A stretch of DNA of 42,813 bases. It comes from an uncultured Bacteroidota bacterium. GTDB lineage: Bacteria; Bacteroidota; Bacteroidia; NS11-12g; UBA9320. The stretch covers positions 1 through 42,813 of the forward strand of contig CAJXBI010000011.1 of the NCBI GenBank assembly GCA_913050005.1. The letters are read 5' to 3'. Below the pieces are notes generated by a model. That model ran no database searches. It was not told where the DNA came from and worked only from the letters and a program-made list of their open reading frames with translations. Position 1 is the first letter of the stretch; each line of letters starts with the position of its first letter. The position numbers were made by a program, and so were the translations under genes. Below are positions 23,541 through 32,458 of this stretch, in pieces.

Positions 23541-24040
23541 GCGGAATAGTCAATCGAGTAGAAGCAAGCGGGATTATAACCCTGGATTTGGAAGAATTAA
23601 TTCCAGATCGAACTCGGTCATATATTGATATCAAAGATCAATTGTTTAAAGGATTAGTTTTAAGGGAAAAAGATTTTCGATCATGGGTAAAACAACATGA
23701 CTGGTCTCAGTATAATAATCATGATGTAGCAGTCTATTGTAGTGCAGATGCTGTAGTACCTACATGGGCATATATGTTGATTGCTACTGCTATAAGTCCA
23801 ATAACTTCCTCGATATATTTTACCCAACCAGACAATTTAAGTGCGATGATTGCAGAACGTGCAGTATCAAAAATAGATACCCTACAGTATTCAGATTCTA
23901 GGGTGGTTATCAAAGGGTGTGGTAATCGTGATATCAGTAATCATGCCTATGTGATGTTGACATCCAAACTTACATCTGTAGCTAAGTCGGTTATGTTTGG
24001 AGAGCCGTGTAGTACAGTTCCTGTATACAAGAAAAGGTAA
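23537..24040 (+). CDS. DUF2480 family protein
   Basis: A 167-residue soluble protein recognised as DUF2480, a family nearly confined to Bacteroidota. Notable conserved-looking stretches are LDLEELIPDRTRSYIDIKDQLFKG, the central VYCSADAVVPTWAYMLIA, and a C-terminal Cys/Gly-rich stretch (KGCGNRDIS, GEPCSTVP). The spaced Cys residues might bind metal, but no standard motif fits. The ATG overlaps the pyk stop (ATGA), so expression is coupled to pyruvate kinase. It converges on the SPOR-like gene with a 22-bp gap and no terminator. The function is unknown. Confidence 0.85.
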   Translation: MSGIVNRVEASGIITLDLEELIPDRTRSYIDIKDQLFKGLVLREKDFRSWVKQHDWSQYNNHDVAVYCSADAVVPTWAYMLIATAISPITSSIYFTQPDNLSAMIAERAVSKIDTLQYSDSRVVIKGCGNRDISNHAYVMLTSKLTSVAKSVMFGEPCSTVPVYKKR

Positions 24041-24062
24041 AAGGCATACTTTGAAGATTTTG

Positions 24063-24638
24063 TTATTCTCCCAGCCCTTTGTATGCGTCAAAATTCATGT
24101 TGCGTTTGCCGTCGATATATTCGGTAACAAATGCATCAGACACCCCAATTCTTTTAATGTCGTTGCTGAATTGGACAGCATCTAATAGATTATCAAAATG
24201 ACCAATAACGTAGCGTTTCTTTCCGTCAATTTCTTCAGCTCGGACTGTTTTAAGCTTGTCGTTAAACGATACTAGATCGAGGTATTGGTAGAATCCCATT
24301 TGAACTTGATACACTGTACCCTCAGGTAATTCAGTACTTGGGATGGTCTTTTCTAATTCTACGTAGCGAAGATGTTCTAATTTTAATTGTTCAGCTAATT
24401 GCTCGGATGTTAGTTCGGCTGTTTTTAACTGGGCATTAAGGCTTGCTATCTCATCAGAGAGTTCTTTTACTTTATCTTGATGTTGATTCTGCATCTTCAC
24501 CCATTTTTCAGGATTCTTTTTATATGTTCTGATTTCCTTTTTGAGGGCTCTTTTTTGAGTTTTGGTCAATTCTTGTGCCTGAACAGATTGGTTAATAAAG
24601 AATCCAAGTATTACTAGAATAATTAAAAAATTTCTCAT
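24063..24638 (-). CDS. Exported coiled-coil protein with SPOR-like domain
   Basis: 191 residues. A signal peptide at 1-22 (FLIILVILGFFI, cleavage near QAQ) is followed by a charged coiled coil at about 25-98 (KTQKRALKKEIRTYKK, LNAQLKTAEL, EQLAEQLKLEHLR). A C-terminal SPOR-like domain spans about 105-185 (TVYQVQMGFYQYLD; KRYVIGHFDNLLDAVQFSNDIKRIG; AFVTEYIDGKR). SPOR domains bind denuded peptidoglycan, so a periplasmic cell-wall-associated role is likely; this is inference. It is a single-gene unit with its own -7 box, divergent from fumC. Confidence 0.75.
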   Translation of the reverse strand: MRNFLIILVILGFFINQSVQAQELTKTQKRALKKEIRTYKKNPEKWVKMQNQHQDKVKELSDEIASLNAQLKTAELTSEQLAEQLKLEHLRYVELEKTIPSTELPEGTVYQVQMGFYQYLDLVSFNDKLKTVRAEEIDGKKRYVIGHFDNLLDAVQFSNDIKRIGVSDAFVTEYIDGKRNMNFDAYKGLGE

Positions 24639-24659
24639 GATGATTTAATATTATTTTAG

Positions 24660-24667
24660 CAAAGCTA
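24660..24667 (-). promoter_or_regulatory. -7 box (TAGCTTTG) for the SPOR-like gene
   Basis: The minus strand reads TAGCTTTG, a perfect TAnnTTTG, ending 21 bp before the ATG at 24638. It faces away from the fumC box at 24710-24717, so the 97-bp gap holds two divergent promoters. Confidence 0.55.
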
Positions 24668-24709
24668 TAATTTAGGTTCCATGATATTCTGATAAGATTT
24701 GTGAATAAC

Positions 24710-24717
24710 TAACTTTG
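24710..24717 (+). promoter_or_regulatory. -7 box (TAACTTTG) for fumC
   Basis: TAACTTTG matches TAnnTTTG exactly and ends 18 bp ahead of the fumC ATG at 24736, giving an expected leader of about 12 nt. No -33 TTG is seen at a 20-bp spacing. Confidence 0.55.
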
Positions 24718-24735
24718 CATATACTTTAATGTACA

Positions 24736-26139
24736 ATGGATTATAGAATAGAAACAGATAGTATTGGTGACATCCAAGTGCCTACTGATAAATATTGGGC
24801 AGCTCAGACACAACGCTCACTCGAGAATTTTAAGATTGGGGATCAAAGAATGCCTATCGAAATTATAAGAGCATTTGCCGTATTAAAAAAATGTGCGGCT
24901 ATGACAAATCATGAGTTGGGAGTTCTCTCGGAGGGAAAAATGAAGCTTATATCTCAGGTATGTGATGAGATCGTAGCTGGAGACTTGGATGATCAGTTCC
25001 CTCTAGTTATTTGGCAGACGGGAAGTGGTACTCAGAGCAATATGAATGTCAATGAGGTTATTGCTAATCGAGGACATGTATTATCTGGAGGAAAATTATC
25101 GGATAAGCAAAAAGTATTGCATCCCAATGATGATGTGAATAAATCGCAAAGTAGCAACGATACATTCCCAACAGCTATGAGTATAGCAGTATACAAACAA
25201 ATGGTTGATTTTTCCATTCCTGGATTGCAAGTTTTAAAAGACTCATTTAAAAAGAAAGCAAGAGATTTTATGGATGTTGTTAAAATTGGTCGAACTCACT
25301 TTATGGATGCTACTCCACTTACGCTTGGTCAAGAATTTTCAGGCTATCGAAGACAATTAGAGCTAAGTATTAGTGCAATAGAAAATGCCATGATTGGTGC
25401 TCAAGAAATAGCTCTTGGAGGAACAGCAGTGGGTACGGGGTTGAATACTCCTAAAGGGTATGCTGAATTAGTAGCAAAAAAAATTAGTGCAGAAATGGAG
25501 ATGCCTTTCAGATCAGCTGAGAATAAATTTGAAGCATTGGCCGCCCACGATGCTATGGTCGAGCTTCATGGTTCACTCAAAAGAGCTGCAGTAAGCTGTA
25601 TGAAGATAGGTAACGACATTCGGATGCTGAGCTCTGGTCCACGGAGTGGGATAGGAGAGATTATCATTCCTAGCAATGAACCTGGTTCTTCCATTATGCC
25701 AGGTAAGGTGAATCCAACACAATGTGAAGCTCTAACCATGGTTTGTGCTCAAGTGATGGGTAATGATGTAGCTGTAAGTATTGGCGGTAGTAATGGTCAT
25801 TTTGAACTAAATGTATTCAAACCATTAATTGCTGCAAATTTGCTTCAAAGTGCAAGAATACTTGGACAAGCATGCTTGTCATTTAATGATAATTGTGTGG
25901 TAGGAATAGAACCTAACCTACCCGAAATTAAAAATAAATTGGATAATTCATTGATGTTGGTTACTGCTTTGAATATACATATTGGTTATGACAAATCAGC
26001 AAAAATTGCCAAGAAAGCGTATCATGACAATAGTTCATTGAAAGATGCAGCGATTGAATTGGGCTATTTGACTTCCAAGGAATTTGATGAATGGGTTAGA
26101 CCAGAAAATATGTGTGGGGATACCGAACTTGATTTCTAA
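24736..26139 (+). CDS. fumC: Fumarate hydratase class II
   Basis: The TCA-cycle enzyme that interconverts fumarate and L-malate, without an Fe-S cluster. Its 467 residues cover the full fold. Active-site segments are [14 protein letters not shown] at 96-109, the SSNDTFP block near 139-145, [10 protein letters not shown] with His188, and the mobile loop [11 protein letters not shown] with Ser318, all matching E. coli FumC numbering. The DATP and PGKVNP sequences separate it from aspartase (aspA) and argininosuccinate lyase. It has its own -7 box and is followed after 3 bp by a methyltransferase gene, with which it is probably co-transcribed. Confidence 0.96.
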   Translation: MDYRIETDSIGDIQVPTDKYWAAQTQRSLENFKIGDQRMPIEIIRAFAVLKKCAAMTNHELGVLSEGKMKLISQVCDEIVAGDLDDQFPLVIWQTGSGTQSNMNVNEVIANRGHVLSGGKLSDKQKVLHPNDDVNKSQSSNDTFPTAMSIAVYKQMVDFSIPGLQVLKDSFKKKARDFMDVVKIGRTHFMDATPLTLGQEFSGYRRQLELSISAIENAMIGAQEIALGGTAVGTGLNTPKGYAELVAKKISAEMEMPFRSAENKFEALAAHDAMVELHGSLKRAAVSCMKIGNDIRMLSSGPRSGIGEIIIPSNEPGSSIMPGKVNPTQCEALTMVCAQVMGNDVAVSIGGSNGHFELNVFKPLIAANLLQSARILGQACLSFNDNCVVGIEPNLPEIKNKLDNSLMLVTALNIHIGYDKSAKIAKKAYHDNSSLKDAAIELGYLTSKEFDEWVRPENMCGDTELDF

Positions 26140-26142
26140 ATA

Positions 26143-26790
26143 ATGAGTGTCAAACTAAAGCCTTTTCGGTTAAGGGCTATACAAAAATTTTCAAAACGCA
26201 CAGATCTTAAAGTATTGGATATAGGATCGGGGAGTCATTCTAGTTCAATTACAAAAAAGTGGTGGCCTGACTCCCATTACACGGGTGTAGACCGTGATGT
26301 AAATTATGATAATACGCCTGAAGATATTAGTGCAATGGATGAGTTTATCCAACTAGATTTAACCGAGCTAGACTACAAAAAAATCCAAAATAACTCGTTT
26401 GATGTGATTATCATGAGTCATGTGATTGAACATTTGCATAATGGCGATCAAGTATTGCCGTTATTATTTAAAAAATTAAAAAAAGGGGGATTATTCTATA
26501 TCGAATTTCCATGCGAGGCAAGTGCATCATTTCCCAGCAAAAGAGAAACACTAAACTTCTTTGATGATGACACTCATGTAAGAATTTATTCGATTAAAGA
26601 AGTAGCTGATATTTTTATGCAAGAAAATTTCACGGTAAAAGCTGCTGGTAAGAATAGAAGCTGGGTGAATATTGCATTAATGCCTATAAAAATACCACTT
26701 CAATTACTAACTAAAGGTTATGTGAGAGGAGGTGTATATTGGGATTGGTATGGGTTTGCTGATTATATTGTAGCAGAAAAAAAGAGTTAA
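26143..26790 (+). CDS. Class I SAM-dependent methyltransferase
   Basis: 215 residues of the Methyltransf_11/23 type. Motif I is VLDIGSGSHS at about 24-33, the acidic residue after beta-2 is Asp50 in YTGVDRD, motif II lies around FIQLDLTEL, and the post-motif reads FDVIIMSHVIEHL. The C-terminal third (WVNIALMPIKIPLQLL, VRGGVYWDWYGFADYIV) contains hydrophobic helices that may mediate membrane contact. The substrate is not identifiable; this architecture is frequent among methyltransferases that modify surface glycans or lipids. It follows fumC by 3 bp, with no obvious metabolic link, and converges on fhs with a 6-bp gap. Confidence 0.85.
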   Translation: MSVKLKPFRLRAIQKFSKRTDLKVLDIGSGSHSSSITKKWWPDSHYTGVDRDVNYDNTPEDISAMDEFIQLDLTELDYKKIQNNSFDVIIMSHVIEHLHNGDQVLPLLFKKLKKGGLFYIEFPCEASASFPSKRETLNFFDDDTHVRIYSIKEVADIFMQENFTVKAAGKNRSWVNIALMPIKIPLQLLTKGYVRGGVYWDWYGFADYIVAEKKS

Positions 26791-26796
26791 TATCAC

Positions 26797-28464
26797 TTAA
26801 CTCAACCCTGATACTAAACCATTTTCATCGATATTCATACCCTCGCTAGCAGGGATACTTGGAAGCCCAGGCATTAGCATCATATTCCCTAAAACTGGGA
26901 TAATGAAACCTGCCCCAGCTGCAACTTCAAATTCTCGAACAGTTACATTAAAATTTGAGGGACGGCAATGTAATTTTTCTTGATCCGAAAAAGATTTCTG
27001 TGTTTTTGCAATGCAAATAGGGAGATCACTTAAATTTAGTTTTTCAATACTCCTCAATCCTAGTTCGGCTTTGGTAGAATAGTTTACTCCCTCTGCTCCA
27101 TAAATCTCTTTAGCAATTGTTTCAATCTTATTTTTAATAGTATCCTTTTTTTGATAAAGTGGTTTAAAATCAGATGGGTTATTCTCAATTTCATGAATGA
27201 CAGCTTTAGCCAAGTTAGTCGTACCTTTGCCACCATCTGCCCATCCTTTACTAACGATGGCCTTTATATCTAGTGTTTCACATATTTGAATTAACCAATC
27301 TATTTCTTCATTACTATCTGTCGGAAAATGGTTAATAGCAACAACTCTGGACAATCCAAATTTTTGCATGTTCTCAAGATGTTTCTCTAAGTTTTTAAAC
27401 CCCTGTTTTACTCGTTTTAGATTCGGAGTGTCATATTCCTCTTTTGGTGCACCACCATGATGCCTTAGGGCTCTAATTGTGGCAACCATCACGACAACCT
27501 TAGGTTTTAGCTGTGCATAATCACATTTGATATTTAAAAATTTTTCTGCACCTAAATCAGCACCGAATCCAGCTTCGGTAATGGTGTAATCTGCAAGGGA
27601 CATACCCATTTTGGTAGCAATAATGGTATTTGTCCCTTGTGCAATATTAGCAAAAGGTCCACCATGAATAATTGCTGGATTATGTTCAAGAGTCTGAACT
27701 AAATTTGGTTTTATAGCATCTTTTAGGAGAATTGCCATGGCATTCTCTGCATTTAAATCTCTTGCATAAATAGGTTCTCTGTTAAAAGTGTATCCGATGA
27801 AAATATTACCCAGTTTTTGTTTGAGATCCTCAATATTTTTTGACATACAAAGGATAGCCATCACCTCGCTAGCTGCAGTAATATTAAATCCGTCTTGTCG
27901 AGGAATCCCGTTAGCGGTTCCCCCTAGTCCAATAGTGATATTTCTTAGTGATCGATCATTTAAATCAATGACACGTTTCCAAACAATGGTTCGAGGATCT
28001 ATATTTAGTCCTCTTTTTTTGCTTTGAAGACTATTATCGATTAGCGAGCTTAAAAGATTGTTTGCTTTTTCTACGGCATTGAAGTCCCCAGTGAAATGAA
28101 GGTTGATGTCTTCCATGGGAATAACTTGAGAATATCCGCCTCCAGCGGCACCTCCTTTTATACCAAATACGGGCCCTAGTGAGGGCTCTCTAAGAACAAC
28201 CACTGATTTTTTGCCAAGGGTATTCATCCCATCGTTTAATCCAATAGAAATTGTAGTTTTCCCCTCTCCTGCTGGTGTTGGCGTTAAAGCAGTAACTAAA
28301 ATTAAGTTTGATTTTTCAACGGTTGATTCGTTAATTAGCTTGAGTGGAAGCTTAGCTTTAAATTTTCCATAGTATTCGAGATCATCAATTGGAATATTGA
28401 GTTTTTTTGCAACATCATTGATGTGCTGCAATTGAACACTTTGTGATATTAAAATGTCAGACAT
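26797..28464 (-). CDS. fhs: Formate--tetrahydrofolate ligase
   Basis: ATP-dependent formation of 10-formyl-tetrahydrofolate from formate, feeding purine synthesis and other one-carbon reactions. The 555-residue length is typical. Signatures are the nucleotide-binding TPTPAGEGKTT at 61-71, REPSLGPVFGIKGGAAGGGY, HFTGD, and the C-terminal EVAAGAGFIIPVLGNMMLMPGLP. It lies 26 bp downstream of kbl on the same strand, so the two are probably one transcript and link glycine and threonine metabolism with folate one-carbon supply. No terminator separates it from the convergent methyltransferase gene. Confidence 0.97.
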   Translation of the reverse strand: MSDILISQSVQLQHINDVAKKLNIPIDDLEYYGKFKAKLPLKLINESTVEKSNLILVTALTPTPAGEGKTTISIGLNDGMNTLGKKSVVVLREPSLGPVFGIKGGAAGGGYSQVIPMEDINLHFTGDFNAVEKANNLLSSLIDNSLQSKKRGLNIDPRTIVWKRVIDLNDRSLRNITIGLGGTANGIPRQDGFNITAASEVMAILCMSKNIEDLKQKLGNIFIGYTFNREPIYARDLNAENAMAILLKDAIKPNLVQTLEHNPAIIHGGPFANIAQGTNTIIATKMGMSLADYTITEAGFGADLGAEKFLNIKCDYAQLKPKVVVMVATIRALRHHGGAPKEEYDTPNLKRVKQGFKNLEKHLENMQKFGLSRVVAINHFPTDSNEEIDWLIQICETLDIKAIVSKGWADGGKGTTNLAKAVIHEIENNPSDFKPLYQKKDTIKNKIETIAKEIYGAEGVNYSTKAELGLRSIEKLNLSDLPICIAKTQKSFSDQEKLHCRPSNFNVTVREFEVAAGAGFIIPVLGNMMLMPGLPSIPASEGMNIDENGLVSGLS

Positions 28465-28490
28465 TTTTTCGTTATTTTTTATTAAGATAA

Positions 28491-29678
28491 TTATACCACA
28501 CCCATTTCCTTGCCAACTTTTACAAAAGCATTAATTGCTTTGTCTAAGTGATTTTGTTCATGTGCTGCTGACATCTGAACTCGAATTCTTGCTTTGCCTT
28601 TTGGAACTACGGGGAAGTAAAAGCCAATTACATATATGCCTTCATCTAATAATTTTTGTGACATTTCCTGAGCAATTACTGCATCGTAGAGCATGATTGG
28701 TACAATAGGATGTACTCCAGGTGTGATATCAAATCCGGATTCTGTCATTTTTGTTCTAAAATAAAGGGTATTATGCTCTAGTTTATCCCTTAAGTCTGTA
28801 GTTTCACTGAGCATATCCAAAACGGCTATACTCCCTCCTACAATACTGGGAGCAAGTGTATTTGAAAATAAATATGGACGTGATTTTTGCCGAAGCATTT
28901 CAATGATTTCTTTTTTACCAGAAGTGAACCCACCACTTGCACCACCTAATGCTTTACCAAGAGTACCTGTAATAATTTCAATTTGGCCCATAACTTCACA
29001 ATGTTCGTGGGTACCACGTCCTGTTTTTCCTAAGAAACCTGTGCTATGACATTCGTCAATCATTACTGTTGCATTATATTTATCAGCTAATTTTACAATT
29101 TTATCAAGTTGGGCAATGGTCCCATCCATAGAAAAAGATCCATCGGTAACAATAATTCGATTTTGGTGCTTTTGACTTTCTTTAAGGCATCTCTCAAGAT
29201 CTTCCATATTATTGTGTTCATAACGATAACGGTTTGCTTTGCAAAGTCTTACTCCATCAATAATACTTGCATGGTTTAATCCATCAGATATGATGGCATC
29301 TTGATTATCAAAAAGGGGCTCAAAAACACCACCATTTGCATCAAATGCAGCTGCGTACAAAATGGTATCTTCTGTACCTAAATAATCTGATAATTTAAGT
29401 TCTAATTCTTTGTGAATGTCTTGTGTTCCACAGATAAAACGAACCGATGACATACCGTATCCATGGGAATCTATGGCATCTTTTGCAGCTTGAATAACTT
29501 TGGGGTGTGAGCTTAGTCCTAAATAATTATTTGCACAAAAATTAATTACATCAACGCCATTATTGGTTTGAATATTTGCCCCTTGAGGTGTCGTAATTAC
29601 TCTTTCATTTTTAAAAAGACCAGCTTCTTTTATTTCTGATAGTTCTTGAGTAAGTTTAGCTTGCAATGAGTCGTACAT
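28491..29678 (-). CDS. kbl: Glycine C-acetyltransferase (2-amino-3-ketobutyrate CoA ligase)
   Basis: A PLP enzyme that converts 2-amino-3-ketobutyrate and CoA to glycine and acetyl-CoA in threonine breakdown. 395 residues from the ATG at 29678, close to the 398 of E. coli KBL. The PLP lysine is Lys242 in GTLGKALGGASGG. Asp208 and His211 in DECHSTGF and the N-terminal FCANNYLGLSSHP are also diagnostic. A frame extension to 29795 adds 39 unconserved residues and crosses the -7 box at 29702-29709, so I reject it. The related enzymes 8-amino-7-oxononanoate synthase and serine palmitoyltransferase are less likely given the close match to KBL. Threonine dehydrogenase, the usual partner, is not in the window. 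Confidence 0.92.
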   Translation of the reverse strand: MYDSLQAKLTQELSEIKEAGLFKNERVITTPQGANIQTNNGVDVINFCANNYLGLSSHPKVIQAAKDAIDSHGYGMSSVRFICGTQDIHKELELKLSDYLGTEDTILYAAAFDANGGVFEPLFDNQDAIISDGLNHASIIDGVRLCKANRYRYEHNNMEDLERCLKESQKHQNRIIVTDGSFSMDGTIAQLDKIVKLADKYNATVMIDECHSTGFLGKTGRGTHEHCEVMGQIEIITGTLGKALGGASGGFTSGKKEIIEMLRQKSRPYLFSNTLAPSIVGGSIAVLDMLSETTDLRDKLEHNTLYFRTKMTESGFDITPGVHPIVPIMLYDAVIAQEMSQKLLDEGIYVIGFYFPVVPKGKARIRVQMSAAHEQNHLDKAINAFVKVGKEMGVV

Positions 29679-29701
29679 GTTTATTATTAATTTGTAGGTC
29701 A

Positions 29702-29709
29702 CAAACTTA
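29702..29709 (-). promoter_or_regulatory. -7 box (TAAGTTTG) for kbl-fhs
   Basis: The minus strand reads TAAGTTTG, a perfect TAnnTTTG, ending 23 bp before the kbl ATG at 29678. The expected leader is about 17 nt. It supports the shorter kbl start. Confidence 0.55.
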
Positions 29710-29840
29710 AAAATAATTGACATAACATTATGTGATGTTCTATATGATATAAATAGAAATATAAAATAAGTATGATCATGACTCCAAAGGCACAAAAACG
29801 GAATGGCATAATGCTTGTTAGTCTATTATAAATTAGATTA

Positions 29841-31880
29841 ATGTCTGAACAAAGTAATAAGGCAAATAAGCCTAAGAATCAAAGAGATAAACAAAATCCA
29901 TTCGTTACGAAAAAGAATAAAGGGGGTAAGCCAAAATTCAACTATGTCTGGATATATGCCATATTAGCAGTTGTATTTTTAGTTATGACATTTTTAAACC
30001 CCTCTGGCGGCAAGCAGGTTACAGTTGATCGTGTATTGTCTATGGTTGAAAATGGCGATGTTAAAAAAATTAGCGTAATTAATAGAAGTCGAGCAGAAAT
30101 TTACTTGACTAGTAAAGCGATGAAGACTGAAGAGTACAAAAAAGATATTTCAGAAAATACTTTTTCAGGCTCTAGCTCATATACTTATTTTTTGTCTGAT
30201 ATTGGTGATTACGAGTATTTCAATAATCAAGTTAAAGAGGCACAAAAAGATTTGTCTGCTTCACAGAAAGTAGTAATAAATCCTGAGGTTAAAGAAAATC
30301 TTTGGGATAATCCACTTGTATCTATAGTAATATATATTGTAATTTTTGGCCTAATATGGATATTTATCATGCGAAGAATGGGTGGAGGAGCTGGACAAGG
30401 TGGAGGACAGATATTTAGTATTGGGAAGTCTAAAGCTCAACTTTTTGATAGAGATACTAAAGTTAATGTTACGTTTAAAGATGTGGCTGGATTAGAGGGC
30501 GCTAAAGAGGAAGTCATGGAAATTGTAGATTTTCTCAAAAATCCAAAGAAGTATTCAGAACTTGGAGGTAAAATTCCAAAAGGAGCGCTTTTGGTTGGCC
30601 CTCCAGGAACTGGCAAAACATTGCTAGCTAAAGCTGTTGCTGGTGAAGCTGACGTACCATTCTTTTCATTATCCGGGTCAGATTTTGTTGAAATGTTTGT
30701 AGGGGTAGGAGCAAGTAGAGTTAGAGATTTATTCAAACAAGCCAAAGAAAAGGCACCGTGTATAATCTTTATTGATGAAATTGATGCCATTGGAAGAGCG
30801 AGAGGGAAAAATGCTATGCAAGGAGGTAATGATGAACGTGAAAATACGCTTAACCAGTTATTAACAGAAATGGACGGATTTGGAACTGATACAGGAGTTA
30901 TTATGCTAGCAGCTACTAATCGAGTAGATATATTAGATTCTGCTCTACTCAGAGCGGGAAGATTTGATCGACAGATATATGCGGATATGCCAGATCTCAA
31001 TGAACGTAAAGAAATTTTTGATGTTCATTTAAAGCCAATAAAAGTTAAAAAAAATCTAGACGTAGATTTTCTTGCTAGACAGACACCAGGATTCAGTGGA
31101 GCAGATATTGCCAATATATGTAATGAGGCGGCGTTAATAGCAGCCAGAAGTGATAAAAAGCAAGTTGAGAAACAAGACTTTTTAGATGCTGTTGATCGAA
31201 TTGTAGGTGGTCTTGAAAAGAAAAACAAAATAATTACACCAGATGAAAAAAAAGCAGTAGCTGTTCACGAGGCTGGTCATGCTACGGTGAGTTGGTTGTG
31301 TGAATTTGCTAACCCTTTGGTGAAGGTGACTATTGTTCCAAGAGGCAGGAGTCTTGGGGCTGCATGGTATCTTCCAGAGGAGAGACAAATCACTCGTACA
31401 GAACAAATGCTCGATGAAATGTGTGCTACGTTGGGGGGTAGAGCCGCAGAAAAAGTTGTCTTTGATAAAATATCTACTGGTGCACTTAGTGATTTAGAAA
31501 AAGTTACTAAACAAGCAATGGCTATGGTTTCAATTTATGGATTGAATGAAAAAGTGGGTAATATTTCTTATTACAATATGGATAATAGCTTTAGTAAGCC
31601 TTTCAGTGAGAAACAAGCATCTTTAATGGATGAAGAAATTAAAAAGCTTACTGATCAACAGTATAAACGTGCTATCAAAATATTGGAAGATAATAAAGAT
31701 AAGCTCTTGTTATTAGCAGATCAACTCCTTGAGAAAGAGGTAATATTTAAAGAGAACTTAGAAAAAATATTTGGTCAGAGTGCTGCAGATAAAGCTGCAA
31801 ATAGTAAATCGAAAGCTAGCGTAAAACCGAAATACAAAAAAGAGAGAAAAAAAATGGAGTCAGAATCTAAAACTAAATAG
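29841..31880 (+). CDS. ftsH: ATP-dependent zinc metalloprotease FtsH
   Basis: A membrane-anchored AAA+ protease for quality control of membrane and regulatory proteins, 679 residues. A basic cytoplasmic N-terminus precedes TM1 (about 35-52, YVWIYAILAVVFLVMTFL). A periplasmic domain follows, then TM2 (about 153-175, VSIVIYIVIFGLIWIFIM). The AAA module has Walker A GPPGTGKT at about 253-260, the pore motif FVGVGASRVRDLF, and Walker B IIFIDEIDAIG. The M41 peptidase has the zinc motif HEAGH at 476-480. The C-terminal tail is very Lys/Ser-rich (YKKERKKMESESKTK). It is divergent from kbl and converges on nadD with a 4-bp gap. The nearest -7-like sequence is TAAATTAG at 29829-29836, a weak match. 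Confidence 0.97.
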   Translation: MSEQSNKANKPKNQRDKQNPFVTKKNKGGKPKFNYVWIYAILAVVFLVMTFLNPSGGKQVTVDRVLSMVENGDVKKISVINRSRAEIYLTSKAMKTEEYKKDISENTFSGSSSYTYFLSDIGDYEYFNNQVKEAQKDLSASQKVVINPEVKENLWDNPLVSIVIYIVIFGLIWIFIMRRMGGGAGQGGGQIFSIGKSKAQLFDRDTKVNVTFKDVAGLEGAKEEVMEIVDFLKNPKKYSELGGKIPKGALLVGPPGTGKTLLAKAVAGEADVPFFSLSGSDFVEMFVGVGASRVRDLFKQAKEKAPCIIFIDEIDAIGRARGKNAMQGGNDERENTLNQLLTEMDGFGTDTGVIMLAATNRVDILDSALLRAGRFDRQIYADMPDLNERKEIFDVHLKPIKVKKNLDVDFLARQTPGFSGADIANICNEAALIAARSDKKQVEKQDFLDAVDRIVGGLEKKNKIITPDEKKAVAVHEAGHATVSWLCEFANPLVKVTIVPRGRSLGAAWYLPEERQITRTEQMLDEMCATLGGRAAEKVVFDKISTGALSDLEKVTKQAMAMVSIYGLNEKVGNISYYNMDNSFSKPFSEKQASLMDEEIKKLTDQQYKRAIKILEDNKDKLLLLADQLLEKEVIFKENLEKIFGQSAADKAANSKSKASVKPKYKKERKKMESESKTK

Positions 31881-31884
31881 AGAA

Positions 31885-32451
31885 CTATTTTACTTTAGTG
31901 GTCAAGTATTTCATGACCTCATCAGGTACTAAGTATTTTATACTTCTACCCATACGAACAAGTCCACGTATGTAGCTAGCAGAGATATTCAGCATAGGAC
32001 CTTTCATTACACGTACTTTTTGATTTTTGGCAAACTCACCACCAAGGAATCCGTCTCTGTAATAAGATAAAATGTCATAGTTCATGAGAATATTTTCGTG
32101 ATCCTTCCATTTTTCAAGGTGTTGTAGATTATCTGTCCCAAGAATAAGTTGAAACTCTATGGTTGGATTTTGCTTCTTTAATTTTTTTAAAGTGAAATAG
32201 GAATATGAAGGTTTTGGCATGTCAAATTCAATATCACATATTTTAAATTTATTGTTTCCTTTAATAGCAAGTTTCACCATATTAAGTCGATGAGATGCCT
32301 CCATAATGTCTTTCCCTTTTTTTAGGGGATTTTGAGGTGATACCACATACCAAATTTCATCAAGTTTAGCTTGGTCTAACATGTATTGACCAATAATTAA
32401 ATGCCCGAAATGAATGGGGTTAAATGACCCAAAAAACAATCCTACCTTCAT
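31885..32451 (-). CDS. nadD: Nicotinate-nucleotide adenylyltransferase
   Basis: Transfers AMP from ATP to nicotinate mononucleotide, giving deamido-NAD in NAD synthesis. 188 residues with the nucleotidyltransferase motif GSFNPIHFGH (His14, His17) at the N-terminus and the ISASYIRGLVRMG segment near the C-terminus, which corresponds to ISSTxIR. SPQNPLK matches the NadD P-loop region. It is the last gene of the yicC-gmk-nadD operon, 7 bp after gmk. Confidence 0.95.
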   Translation of the reverse strand: MKVGLFFGSFNPIHFGHLIIGQYMLDQAKLDEIWYVVSPQNPLKKGKDIMEASHRLNMVKLAIKGNNKFKICDIEFDMPKPSYSYFTLKKLKKQNPTIEFQLILGTDNLQHLEKWKDHENILMNYDILSYYRDGFLGGEFAKNQKVRVMKGPMLNISASYIRGLVRMGRSIKYLVPDEVMKYLTTKVK

Positions 32452-32458
32452 TATAATC

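Noticed and set aside
29679-29795. N-terminal extension of kbl by 39 residues
   Set aside because: The extension is unlike any KBL, lies partly upstream of the -7 box at 29702-29709, and gives a length well above the family norm.
30437-31000. A 187-codon open frame antisense to ftsH
   Set aside because: It mirrors the conserved AAA+ module on the other strand, has Ser/Pro-rich composition typical of antisense frames, and shows no promoter box.
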